DNA of 7,299 nt from Pseudomonadota bacterium (GTDB lineage Bacteria; Pseudomonadota; Alphaproteobacteria; Rhizobiales; Devosiaceae), in the NCBI GenBank assembly GCA_023436745.1, contig JAEZHZ010000044.1, positions 1 to 7,299 on the forward strand, written 5' to 3'. The notes under the pieces were generated by a model, which was not told where the DNA came from, did no database searches, and worked only from the letters and a program-made list of their open reading frames with translations. Of the stretch, positions 1 to 5,893 are shown in pieces (positions within the stretch are counted from its first letter, which is position 1; every line of letters starts with the position of its first letter). A program made the translations under genes and the position numbers.

Positions 1-47
1 CTGCAGGCGCACGCCATAGCGCTTGTTGAGCTCCACGAAGTCGTAGG
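1..47. repeat. 47-bp exact direct repeat, copy A (window edge, inside tyrS)
   Basis: Bases 1-47 are identical to bases 220-266 in the same orientation. The offset of 219 bp is 73 codons, so the repeat keeps the tyrS reading frame. The match ends at base 48 (t, against c at 267). Because it runs to the first base of the window, its true length is unknown. It starts at a CTGCAG hexamer, but that hexamer is also present in copy B. Confidence 0.97.
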
Positions 48-807
48 TGGACAGCAGCTCGGGGTTGAGCCAGATCGCCCCGTTCATCGACTTGCCCATC
101 TTCTGGCCGGACGCCGTGGTGAGCAGAGGCGATGTGAGGGCGTAGAGCTGCGGTGTCCCCAGGCGGTGTCCCAGATCGATGCCGTTGACGATATTGCCCC
201 ACTGGTCGGAGCCGCCCATCTGCAGGCGCACGCCATAGCGCTTGTTGAGCTCCACGAAGTCGTAGGCCTGCAGGATCATGTAGTTGAATTCGAGGAAGCT
301 GAGCGACTGCTCCCGATCCAGCCGCTGCTTCACCGAGTCGAAACTCAGCATGCGGTTGACCGAGAAATGCTGGCCGACGTCGCGCAGGAACTCAAGGTAG
401 TTCAGTGGCAGCAGCCACTCGGCATTGTTGAGCATCAGGGCGTCGGACGGGCCGTCGCCGAAGTCGAGATAGTGCGAGAAGACCTGCTTGATGCCGTCGA
501 TGTTGGCCTGGATGGTGTCGACCGTCATCAGCTTGCGGGCCTCGTCCTTGAAGGACGGGTCGCCGACCATGCCGGTGCCGCCGCCCATGAGGGCCACCGC
601 GCGGTGGCCCGTCTTCTGCAGCCAGTGCAGCATCATGATCTGGATAAGGCTGCCGACGTGAAGCGATGAGGCGGTTGGATCGAAGCCGATATAGGCCGAC
701 ACGGTCTCGCTGGCGAAGAGCGCGTCCAGCCCCTCGGCATCGGAGATCTGATGGATGAAGCCGCGTTCGTCGAGAACGCGCAGGAAGTCGGACTTGAACT
801 TGGTCAT
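1..807 (-). CDS. tyrS: Tyrosyl-tRNA synthetase, N-terminal 269 codons; 3' end cut by window edge
   Basis: This is a cytoplasmic class I aminoacyl-tRNA synthetase that charges tRNA-Tyr with tyrosine using ATP. Reading leftward from the ATG at 807-805 gives 269 codons with no stop, out of roughly 410-420 expected. The class I HIGH-type signature appears as HVGS at residues 50-53, within GFDPTASSLHVGS. Tyr39 lies in the substrate pocket segment. The FNYMILQAYDF segment (174-184) carries the tyrosine-binding Tyr176, Gln180 and Asp183. GGSDQWGN is at 198-205, and the KMSKS loop appears as KMGKS at 236-240. The start fits the usual N-terminus (MTKFKSDFLRVLDERGF), although no strong ribosome binding site precedes it. 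Oddly, after LLSTYDF (252-258) the frame does not continue as the expected WQYW-type sequence. It repeats residues 183-196 (DFVELNKRYGVRLQ) up to the window edge. The C-terminal anticodon-binding and S4 domains are not visible. Confidence 0.95.
   Translation of the reverse strand, partial: MTKFKSDFLRVLDERGFIHQISDAEGLDALFASETVSAYIGFDPTASSLHVGSLIQIMMLHWLQKTGHRAVALMGGGTGMVGDPSFKDEARKLMTVDTIQANIDGIKQVFSHYLDFGDGPSDALMLNNAEWLLPLNYLEFLRDVGQHFSVNRMLSFDSVKQRLDREQSLSFLEFNYMILQAYDFVELNKRYGVRLQMGGSDQWGNIVNGIDLGHRLGTPQLYALTSPLLTTASGQKMGKSMNGAIWLNPELLSTYDFVELNKRYGVRLQ
220..266. repeat. 47-bp exact direct repeat, copy B (normal position in tyrS)
   Basis: This copy encodes YDFVELNKRYGVRLQ at residues 182-196, directly before MGGSDQWGN. 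That is where this segment belongs in bacterial tyrosyl-tRNA synthetases; the E. coli protein has LLQGYDF, a similar linker, then GGSDQWGN. This copy is therefore the ancestral one, and copy A at 1-47 is the displaced or duplicated one. Confidence 0.95.
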
Positions 808-852
808 GGGTGCGATCCGATGGAATGGGGTGCTGCGCCGCCATCCGCTCAA

Positions 853-922
853 CGTCATCCCCGCGAGGGCAGAAATCCATTGGCCAGTATCAGCAATGGA
901 TTCCCGCGGTACGGGAATGACG
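853..922. repeat. Imperfect palindromic intergenic repeat element (REP/MITE-like)
   Basis: The 162-bp gap between the hydrolase stop and the tyrS start holds a 70-bp element with inverted arms. The left arm starts CGTCATCCCCGCGAGGGC and reads on to ATCCATTG at 877-882. The reverse complement of the right arm starts CGTCATTCCCGTACCGC and also ends ATCCATTG. The right arm contains its own perfect hairpin, ATTCCCG at 900-906 and CGGGAAT at 912-918 around a 5-nt loop. Sequences of the type GTCATTCCCGC...GCGGGAATGAC are widespread small palindromic repeats in proteobacteria, from general knowledge. Copies elsewhere in this genome cannot be seen here. It may also act as a transcript-end hairpin for the hydrolase, although there is no T-tract. 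Confidence 0.7.
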
Positions 923-969
923 CCGCAGTCGGCGGCGCCATTGATGCGATCGCAGCTATGCGCCCTGAA

Positions 970-1638
970 CTAGCGCCCGCCGCCGGCGGCGATCTCCTGC
1001 CGGCGACGGTCGAGATAGTCGGCACACCTCGCGGTGAGTTCGTCGATCTTGCCTTCGCCGTCGAAGAAGTGGTTCGCACCCTCGACGATCTGCTGCTCGA
1101 TGGTGATGCCCTTCTGGGTCTTCAGCTTGTCCACGAGCTTCTGGACCGACTGCGGCGGCGCCACGCGGTCCTTGTCGCCATGGATGATGAGGCCGGAAGA
1201 CGGGCAGGGGGCCAGGAACGAAAAGTCGTAGAGGTTCTCCGGCGGCGCGACCGAGATGAAGCCTTCAACCTCCGGACGGCGCATCAGCAGCTGCATGCCA
1301 ATCCAGGCGCCGAACGAGAATCCCGCGATCCAGCAGCCTCGCGACTCGCGGTTGATCAGCTGCAGCCAGTCGAGTGCTGCAGCCGCGTCAGAGAGTTCGC
1401 CGATGCCGTGATCGAACACACCCTGCGAGCGGCCGACGCCGCGCGAGTTGAACCGCAGCACGGAGAACCCGCGCTCGGCGAACATGTAGAACAGATTGTA
1501 CACGATCTGGTTGTTCATCGTGCCCCCGAACTGGGGGTGCGGGTGCAGCACGATGGCGATGGGCGCGTTGGGCTCCTTGCCTGGCTGGTACCGGCCTTCC
1601 AGGCGCCCCTCGGGGCCGTTGAAGATCACTTCTGGCAT
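970..1638 (-). CDS. Alpha/beta hydrolase (dienelactone hydrolase/COG2945-like), 222 aa
   Basis: This is a predicted cytoplasmic serine hydrolase of the alpha/beta fold with unknown substrate. Numbering is from the ATG at 1638-1636. HPHPQFGGTMNN begins at residue 32 and forms the oxyanion-loop region. The nucleophile elbow GFSFG (106-110) carries Ser108. The acid is probably Asp157 in HGDKDRVAP, and His190 in EGANHFF completes the triad. There is no signal peptide or membrane segment. I chose this start because GGAAG lies 9 nt upstream of it and because PEVIFNGPEGRLEG looks like a family N-terminus. An upstream in-frame ATG at 1695 would add 19 residues but has no ribosome binding site. The gene is divergent from the suf operon and points toward tyrS, 162 bp away. 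No functional link to iron-sulfur assembly is visible, although the shared control region could affect both. Confidence 0.9.
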   Translation of the reverse strand: MPEVIFNGPEGRLEGRYQPGKEPNAPIAIVLHPHPQFGGTMNNQIVYNLFYMFAERGFSVLRFNSRGVGRSQGVFDHGIGELSDAAAALDWLQLINRESRGCWIAGFSFGAWIGMQLLMRRPEVEGFISVAPPENLYDFSFLAPCPSSGLIIHGDKDRVAPPQSVQKLVDKLKTQKGITIEQQIVEGANHFFDGEGKIDELTARCADYLDRRRQEIAAGGGR

Positions 1639-1708
1639 GGTCTCGTACTTCCGGCCGTTTCGGCTCTGTTGCGCAGGAAAACGGGCTCCAGCCATGCCGG
1701 TGCGCAGC

Positions 1709-1737
1709 TTGACTCGGCCCGTCCTGCTTCCTAAAAC
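1709..1737 (+). promoter_or_regulatory. Candidate sigma-70 promoter of the suf operon
   Basis: TTGACT at 1709-1714 matches the -35 consensus at 5 of 6 positions. After a 17-bp spacer, TAAAAC at 1732-1737 matches the -10 consensus at 4 of 6. The predicted start near 1744 would leave an untranslated leader of about 125 nt before the ATG at 1869. It places the ICE box at 1755-1771 just downstream of the start, where a bound repressor would block transcription. This rests on pattern matching only. Confidence 0.45.
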
Positions 1738-1754
1738 ATGGTTCGAAAAACCAG

Positions 1755-1771
1755 TTTAGAATAATTCGAAA
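1755..1771. promoter_or_regulatory. ICE box: probable Irr iron-control operator
   Basis: TTTAGAATAATTCGAAA is a near-perfect match to the iron control element consensus as I recall it (TTTAGAA, N3, TTCTAAA), with one mismatch in the right half. With the flanking g1754 and c1772 it forms a 19-bp palindrome with a single mismatched pair. In Hyphomicrobiales, Irr (a Fur-family regulator that senses heme status) binds this element at iron-metabolism genes. Its place just upstream of the SUF operon fits that role. It lies in the divergent gap, so it could also influence the hydrolase. I saw no RirA-type TGA-N9-TCA box in the gap. Confidence 0.75.
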
Positions 1772-1778
1772 CTTGGTT

Positions 1779-1797
1779 CGGCTCCCGATGGGGGCCG
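1779..1797 (+). other. GC-rich hairpin in the suf leader
   Basis: CGGCTCCC (1779-1786) can pair with GGGGGCCG (1790-1797) through a 3-nt GAT loop, giving an 8-bp stem with one G-U pair. It would lie near the 5' end of the predicted leader RNA. No run of T follows, so it is not an obvious terminator. A role in message stability is possible but unproven. The rest of the leader to 1868 shows nothing recognisable. Confidence 0.35.
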
Positions 1798-1868
1798 TGA
1801 GTGCGCCCCTTGTAATGAAGATGGGCGGCAGATTTCAAGAAGTTTGGCGCTGAGCCGACGGGAACCCG

Positions 1869-3011
1869 ATGACCAGACCGGCGATCTATCTCGATCACAA
1901 CGCCGCGTCGCCGCTGCTTCCAGCGGCGCGAGCGGCGATGCTCGAGGTGCTTGAGCTGGTCGGCAACCCCTCTTCCGTGCATGGGCACGGACGCGCGTTG
2001 CGGGGGGTGATCGACAGGGCGCGCGGTGATGTGGCGCGGCTGGCGGGGGCTGAGCGCGGGCAGGTGGTGTTCACCGGGTCCGCGACCGAAGCGCTGACGC
2101 AGGCGATCATCGGCGGTGCGAAAACGTTCAAAAGTGACGGTCTTCTGTTAACGGCAGGGGAGCATGCGGCAGTTCTGAGCGCAGCTTCTGCGACCGGCCT
2201 GCCAGTTTCGACTGTCGGTCTGGACCGATCTGGCCGGATCGACCTCCACCAGCTGCGGGCTGCCCTGGCTGTTGCCGAGGGTAACCTGCTGGTTGCGGTT
2301 CACTGGGTGAACAACGAAACCGGCGTGGTGCAGCCGATCGCCGAGATCAATGCTCTCGTCGGGCCCACGCCTCACACGCTGGTTGTCGATGCGGTGCAGG
2401 CGTTTGGGCGGCTGCCTCTGGATTTTGCGGCCTCGGCACCCGACATGATGGCCGTGAGTGCGCACAAGATCGGCGGTCCGGCCGGTGTGGGCGCGCTGCT
2501 GGTCAAGTCGCATGCCGACACGGTGCGGCTGATCCCTGGCGGCGGGCAGGAGCTCGGTCGCAGGGGGGGTACGGAATCAGCGCCCCTCATCGCCGGGTTC
2601 GGCGCCGCAGCAGCGCAGAACGCCTATGACGTGGAACGCATGCGGGCTCTCGTGGAGCGCACCGAGGCCGGACTGCGGAACATGGCGCCGGATGTCGTCA
2701 TCTTCGGTGCAGACGCGGTCCGCGCCGGAAATGTAGTGAATTTCGCCGTGCCGGGAGTCGCCAGCGCGACGGCGATGATGGCACTGGACCTGGCGGGGAT
2801 ATCCGTCTCCTCAGGATCCGCCTGTTCATCAGGCAAGGTGGGGCCAAGCCATGTGCTGGCCGCGATGGGGGTGCCGCCTGAACTGGCCGCATGCGCCCTG
2901 CGCGTCAGCTTCGGCTGGAATTCCACGGCGGAGGAGGCGGATGCCTTCCTCGCCTCGTACGAAACGATCCTCCAGCGCCAGCGGGCGCGGCGGGGAGAGG
3001 CGGCTGCCTAG
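1869..3011 (+). CDS. Cysteine desulfurase, group I (NifS/IscS-like), first gene of the suf operon
   Basis: This is a PLP enzyme that converts L-cysteine to L-alanine and leaves a persulfide on its active-site Cys for Fe-S assembly. The 380 aa fit the group I family. YLDHNAASPL at 7-16 is the N-terminal signature. His99 (AGEH) stacks on PLP. NNETG is at 148-152. Asp174 and Gln177 (DAVQAFG) contact the cofactor, and Lys200 (SAHKIGG) forms the Schiff base. The mobile loop SSGSACSSGKVGPSH (314-328) holds the catalytic Cys319, and its length marks a group I rather than a SufS-type enzyme. The ATG has only a weak upstream site (GGGAA). It corresponds in position to sufS2 of the Agrobacterium sufS2BCDS1XA operon, from memory. 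sufB starts 63 bp after its stop. Whether it or the downstream SufS feeds SufB cannot be told from sequence. Confidence 0.93.
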   Translation: MTRPAIYLDHNAASPLLPAARAAMLEVLELVGNPSSVHGHGRALRGVIDRARGDVARLAGAERGQVVFTGSATEALTQAIIGGAKTFKSDGLLLTAGEHAAVLSAASATGLPVSTVGLDRSGRIDLHQLRAALAVAEGNLLVAVHWVNNETGVVQPIAEINALVGPTPHTLVVDAVQAFGRLPLDFAASAPDMMAVSAHKIGGPAGVGALLVKSHADTVRLIPGGGQELGRRGGTESAPLIAGFGAAAAQNAYDVERMRALVERTEAGLRNMAPDVVIFGADAVRAGNVVNFAVPGVASATAMMALDLAGISVSSGSACSSGKVGPSHVLAAMGVPPELAACALRVSFGWNSTAEEADAFLASYETILQRQRARRGEAAA

Positions 3012-3034
3012 CCGCCGCATTGGACTGTCGATCG

Positions 3035-3055
3035 CGCATGGCCTTGACCCATGCG
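3035..3055 (+). other. Small hairpin in the gap before sufB
   Basis: CGCATGG at 3035-3041 is a perfect inverted repeat of CCATGCG at 3049-3055 around a 7-nt loop. It ends 5 nt before the AAAGGAG ribosome binding site of sufB. No T-tract follows, so it is not a typical terminator. It could mark an RNA-processing or stability site between the desulfurase and the scaffold genes. It also buries the ATG at 3051, which argues against that ATG as the sufB start. Confidence 0.4.
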
Positions 3056-3074
3056 GGACCAAAGGAGAGCCGAA

Positions 3075-4592
3075 GTGGCCGATTACGATATCCCGACCCT
3101 TAAGGAAAACATCGATCGCGAGACCGTGGAATCGGTGCTGGCGCTCGACGTCGACAAGTACAAGTACGGTTTCGAAACCGACATCGAATCCGATGTGGCA
3201 CCGATCGGGTTGAACGAGGACATCGTCCGGCTGATCTCCGCCAAGAAGAATGAGCCGCAATGGATGCTGGACTGGCGGCTCGAAGCCTTCCGCCGCTGGC
3301 AGACGATGGGCGAGCCCACCTGGGCGAAGGTGAGCTATCCAAAGATCGACTTCCAGTCGATCAGCTACTACGCCGCGCCGAAGTCGACCAAGGGACCGAA
3401 GAGCCTCGACGAGGTCGACCCGGAACTGCTGCGCACCTATGAGAAGCTCGGCATTCCGCTCAAGGAACAGGCGATCCTTGCCGGTGTCGAGGGCGCGGCC
3501 GCCCCGTACCAGGGCAACGTCGCGGTCGACGCGGTGTTCGACTCCGTGTCGGTGGTGACCACCTTCCGCGAGGAACTGGCCAAGCAGGGCATCATCTTCT
3601 GCTCGATCTCCGAGGCTGTGCGCGAGCACCCCGAATTGGTGCAGAAGTACATTGGCTCGGTGGTGCCGGTCAGCGACAACTACTATGCGACGCTGAACTC
3701 GGCGGTCTTCACCGACGGCTCCTTCGTCTACATTCCGGAGGGCGTGCGGTGCCCGATGGAGCTCAGCACCTATTTCCGCATCAACGAGAAGAACACCGGC
3801 CAGTTCGAGCGGACGCTGATCGTCGCCGAAAAGGGCTCGTATGTGAGCTATCTCGAGGGCTGCACGGCACCGATGCGCGACGAGAACCAGCTGCATGCGG
3901 CGGTGGTGGAACTGGTCGCGCTCGAGGACGCCGAGATCAAGTACTCGACCGTCCAGAACTGGTACCCGGGCGACAAGGACGGCAAGGGCGGCATCTACAA
4001 CTTCGTCACCAAGCGTGGCGACTGCCGCGGCGACCGTTCCAAGATCAGCTGGACGCAGGTGGAGACCGGCTCGGCCATCACCTGGAAGTACCCGAGCTGC
4101 ATCCTGCGCGGCGATGACTCCCGCGGCGAGTTCTACTCGATCGCCATTTCCAATGGCCACCAGCAGATCGACAGCGGCACCAAGATGATCCACCTGGGCA
4201 AGAACACGACCAGCCGGATCATCTCCAAGGGCATCGCCGCCGGCTTCTCCGACAACACCTATCGTGGTCAGGTCTCCGCCCACGCGAAGGCCAAGAACGC
4301 CAGGAACTTCACCCAGTGCGACTCGCTGCTGATCGGCGACACCTGCGGGGCTCACACCGTGCCCTATATCGAAAGCAGGAACGGCACGGCCGTTTTTGAG
4401 CACGAGGCGACCACCTCCAAGATCTCGGACGACCAGATGTTCTACTGCATGCAGCGGGGCCTGTCGGAAGAGGAGGCCGTGGCGCTGATCGTGAACGGCT
4501 TCGTTCGCGACGTGCTGCAGCACCTGCCGATGGAGTTCATGGTGGAAACCCAGAAGCTGATTTCGATCAGCCTCGAGGGCAGCGTGGGATGA
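3075..4592 (+). CDS. sufB: SufB, Fe-S cluster assembly scaffold of the SufBCD complex
   Basis: SufB is the cytoplasmic scaffold on which sulfur and iron are assembled into a cluster in the SufB-SufC2-SufD complex. I chose the GTG at 3075 because AAAGGAG (3061-3067) lies 7 nt upstream and the product begins MADYDIPTLKENID. The ATG at 3051 would add 8 unlikely residues and precedes the ribosome binding site. The 505 aa compare with about 495 in E. coli. Key residues are present: Cys263 in LEGCTAP (E. coli Cys254, sulfur entry), Cys415 in NFTQCDSLL (Cys405) and Glu444 in FEHEATTSK (Glu434), which with Cys405 is a proposed cluster-assembly site. The C-terminal SufC-binding region includes DDQMFYCMQRGLSEEEA. 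The stop codon overlaps the cupin start as ATGA. Confidence 0.98.
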   Translation: MADYDIPTLKENIDRETVESVLALDVDKYKYGFETDIESDVAPIGLNEDIVRLISAKKNEPQWMLDWRLEAFRRWQTMGEPTWAKVSYPKIDFQSISYYAAPKSTKGPKSLDEVDPELLRTYEKLGIPLKEQAILAGVEGAAAPYQGNVAVDAVFDSVSVVTTFREELAKQGIIFCSISEAVREHPELVQKYIGSVVPVSDNYYATLNSAVFTDGSFVYIPEGVRCPMELSTYFRINEKNTGQFERTLIVAEKGSYVSYLEGCTAPMRDENQLHAAVVELVALEDAEIKYSTVQNWYPGDKDGKGGIYNFVTKRGDCRGDRSKISWTQVETGSAITWKYPSCILRGDDSRGEFYSIAISNGHQQIDSGTKMIHLGKNTTSRIISKGIAAGFSDNTYRGQVSAHAKAKNARNFTQCDSLLIGDTCGAHTVPYIESRNGTAVFEHEATTSKISDDQMFYCMQRGLSEEEAVALIVNGFVRDVLQHLPMEFMVETQKLISISLEGSVG

Positions 4593-5092
4593 CCACCGGG
4601 ATCACCCCAGTGGTGCGGCTTTCCGAGCTGCCGCTCGAGGACAACGAGCGGAATGCTGCCTTCGGTTCGAAGGACGCACCTCGGATCGGAACGAAGGCGG
4701 GCCTCAAGTCCATCGGCTTCACCTACACGGTGGTGCAGCCCGGACGCAGCGGCGCGCCGTTCCACAACCATCACGTGGAGGACGAGATGTTCGTCGTGAT
4801 GGAAGGCGAAGGGACCTACCGTTTCGGCAGCGAGCGGTATCCGTTCAAAGCCGGCGACGTGCTGGTGGCGCCCGCAGGCGGACAGGAGACTGCGCACCAG
4901 ATCATCAACACCGGCACCGTGCCGCTGAAGCTGGTGGCGATTTCGAACCAGTCCGACACCGAAGTCTGCGAGTACCCGGACTCGGGCAAGTTCCTCGTTT
5001 CGAGCAAGCCGGCCGACGGGGCAAAGCTGCGCCACATCGGCCGCCACCCTGAGCAGAACCTTGACTATTGGGACGGAGAGCCGGGCGCCTGA
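4589..5092 (+). CDS. Cupin-domain protein in the suf operon, 167 aa
   Basis: This is a single-domain cupin, a small beta-barrel that usually binds one metal ion; its substrate and role are not known to me. Motif 1 gives His59 and His61 followed by Glu66 (PFHNHHVEDEMFVVMEGEG). Motif 2, AGDVLVAPAGGQETAHQI from residue 88, supplies His103. All four classical metal ligands are therefore present. The C-terminus carries a DYWDGE ending that I associate with the COG3837-type cupin family. No DNA-binding domain, signal peptide or membrane segment is seen. The ATG overlaps the sufB stop by 4 bases (ATGA), with GAGGG 9 nt upstream inside sufB, so translation is probably coupled. A metal-related or sensory role in Fe-S assembly is inference from context alone. 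Confidence 0.92.
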   Translation: MTTGITPVVRLSELPLEDNERNAAFGSKDAPRIGTKAGLKSIGFTYTVVQPGRSGAPFHNHHVEDEMFVVMEGEGTYRFGSERYPFKAGDVLVAPAGGQETAHQIINTGTVPLKLVAISNQSDTEVCEYPDSGKFLVSSKPADGAKLRHIGRHPEQNLDYWDGEPGA

Positions 5093-5128
5093 GGCGCCGC
5101 TCGCTGGTCCCCTACGGAGAAGAAGAAC

Positions 5129-5890
5129 ATGAGCACCCCAATCCTTGAAATCCGCAACCTGCACGCCCGCATCGAGGACCGCGAAATCCTCAAGGGAGTG
5201 AACCTGGTCATCCCCCCGGGCCAGGTGCATGCGGTCATGGGCCGTAACGGCTCTGGCAAGTCGACCCTCAGCTACGTCCTTGCCGGCCGCGAGGACTATG
5301 AGGTCACCGAGGGCGAGGTGCTGATCAACGGCGAGAACCTGCTCGATATGGAGCCTGACGAGCGCGCTGCCGCCGGCCTGTTCCTCGCATTCCAGTACCC
5401 GATCGAGATTCCTGGCGTCGCGACCATGACCTTTCTGAAGGCGGCGCTGAACGCCCAGCGCAAGGCTCGTGGCGAAGGTGAGATCTCGACGCCCGACTTC
5501 ATGCGTGCCGTGCGCGAGGCCGGCGCCCAGCTCAACATCGACAGCGACATGCTGAAGCGGCCGCTCAATGTCGGCTTCTCCGGCGGTGAGAAGAAGCGCG
5601 CCGAGGTGCTGCAGATGGCGCTGCTGCAGCCCGTCATGTGCATTCTCGACGAGACCGACTCGGTCCTCGACATCGATGCACTGCAGGTGGTGTCGAAGGG
5701 CGTCAACGCGCTGCGCTCGCCGAACCGGTCGATGCTTGTCATCACCCACTACCAGCGCCTTCTGAACCACATCGTGCCTGACGTGGTGCACGTGTTCAGT
5801 GATGGCCGGATCGTCGAGAGCGGTGACAAGGACCTTGCCCTGCGCCTCGAGGCCGAGGGCTATGCCGACTTCGAAACCACGGCGGCCTGA
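5129..5890 (+). CDS. sufC: SufC, ABC-type ATPase of the Fe-S assembly complex
   Basis: SufC is the soluble ABC ATPase that dimerises within SufBC2D and drives the shape change needed for cluster assembly. The 253 aa are typical. The Walker A motif GRNGSGKST is at residues 38-46. The Q-loop Gln89 lies in FLAFQYP, and the ABC signature FSGGEKKR is at 150-157. Walker B ILDE ends with Asp174 and Glu175, and the H-loop is His207 (THYQR). GGAGA at 5116-5120 lies 8 nt before the ATG. The oddity is the D-loop: after DETDS the family normally has Gly-Leu-Asp, but here codon 179 (5663-5665) is GTC, giving Val. A single G-to-T change from GGC would explain this. sufD begins 3 bases after the stop. Confidence 0.98.
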   Translation: MSTPILEIRNLHARIEDREILKGVNLVIPPGQVHAVMGRNGSGKSTLSYVLAGREDYEVTEGEVLINGENLLDMEPDERAAAGLFLAFQYPIEIPGVATMTFLKAALNAQRKARGEGEISTPDFMRAVREAGAQLNIDSDMLKRPLNVGFSGGEKKRAEVLQMALLQPVMCILDETDSVLDIDALQVVSKGVNALRSPNRSMLVITHYQRLLNHIVPDVVHVFSDGRIVESGDKDLALRLEAEGYADFETTAA

Positions 5891-5893
5891 CCC

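Noticed and set aside
1..6. Window starting exactly at CTGCAG (PstI site), suggesting a cloned restriction fragment
   Set aside because: CTGCAG occurs many times inside the window (for example at 220), so this is not a complete PstI fragment, and the right end is not a PstI site. A chance match or an effect of the repeat is more likely.
853..922. CRISPR repeat or Rho-independent terminator
   Set aside because: There are only two diverged inverted arms, not spaced direct repeats, so it is not a CRISPR array. Neither hairpin is followed by a T-tract on either strand.
1639..1695. Longer hydrolase starting at the ATG at 1695
   Set aside because: No ribosome binding site precedes it and the 19 added residues look non-conserved. 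GGAAG is well placed before the ATG at 1638.
751..1734. A 327-codon plus-strand open frame across the tyrS start, the repeat element and the hydrolase
   Set aside because: It runs antisense to the hydrolase with its intact Ser-Asp-His motifs and crosses an intergenic palindrome. Its product resembles no protein I know.
1779..1868. Riboswitch in the suf leader
   Set aside because: Beyond one short hairpin I see no conserved core of any riboswitch class, and no terminator or anti-terminator pair.
3051..3074. Upstream ATG as the start of sufB
   Set aside because: The AAAGGAG ribosome binding site lies downstream of this ATG and correctly spaced before the GTG at 3075. The extra residues do not resemble SufB, and the ATG lies in a hairpin stem.
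2829..4523. A 564-codon minus-strand open frame opposite the end of the desulfurase gene and sufB
   Set aside because: It has the same shadow composition, no recognisable motif, and is fully covered by well-supported plus-strand genes.
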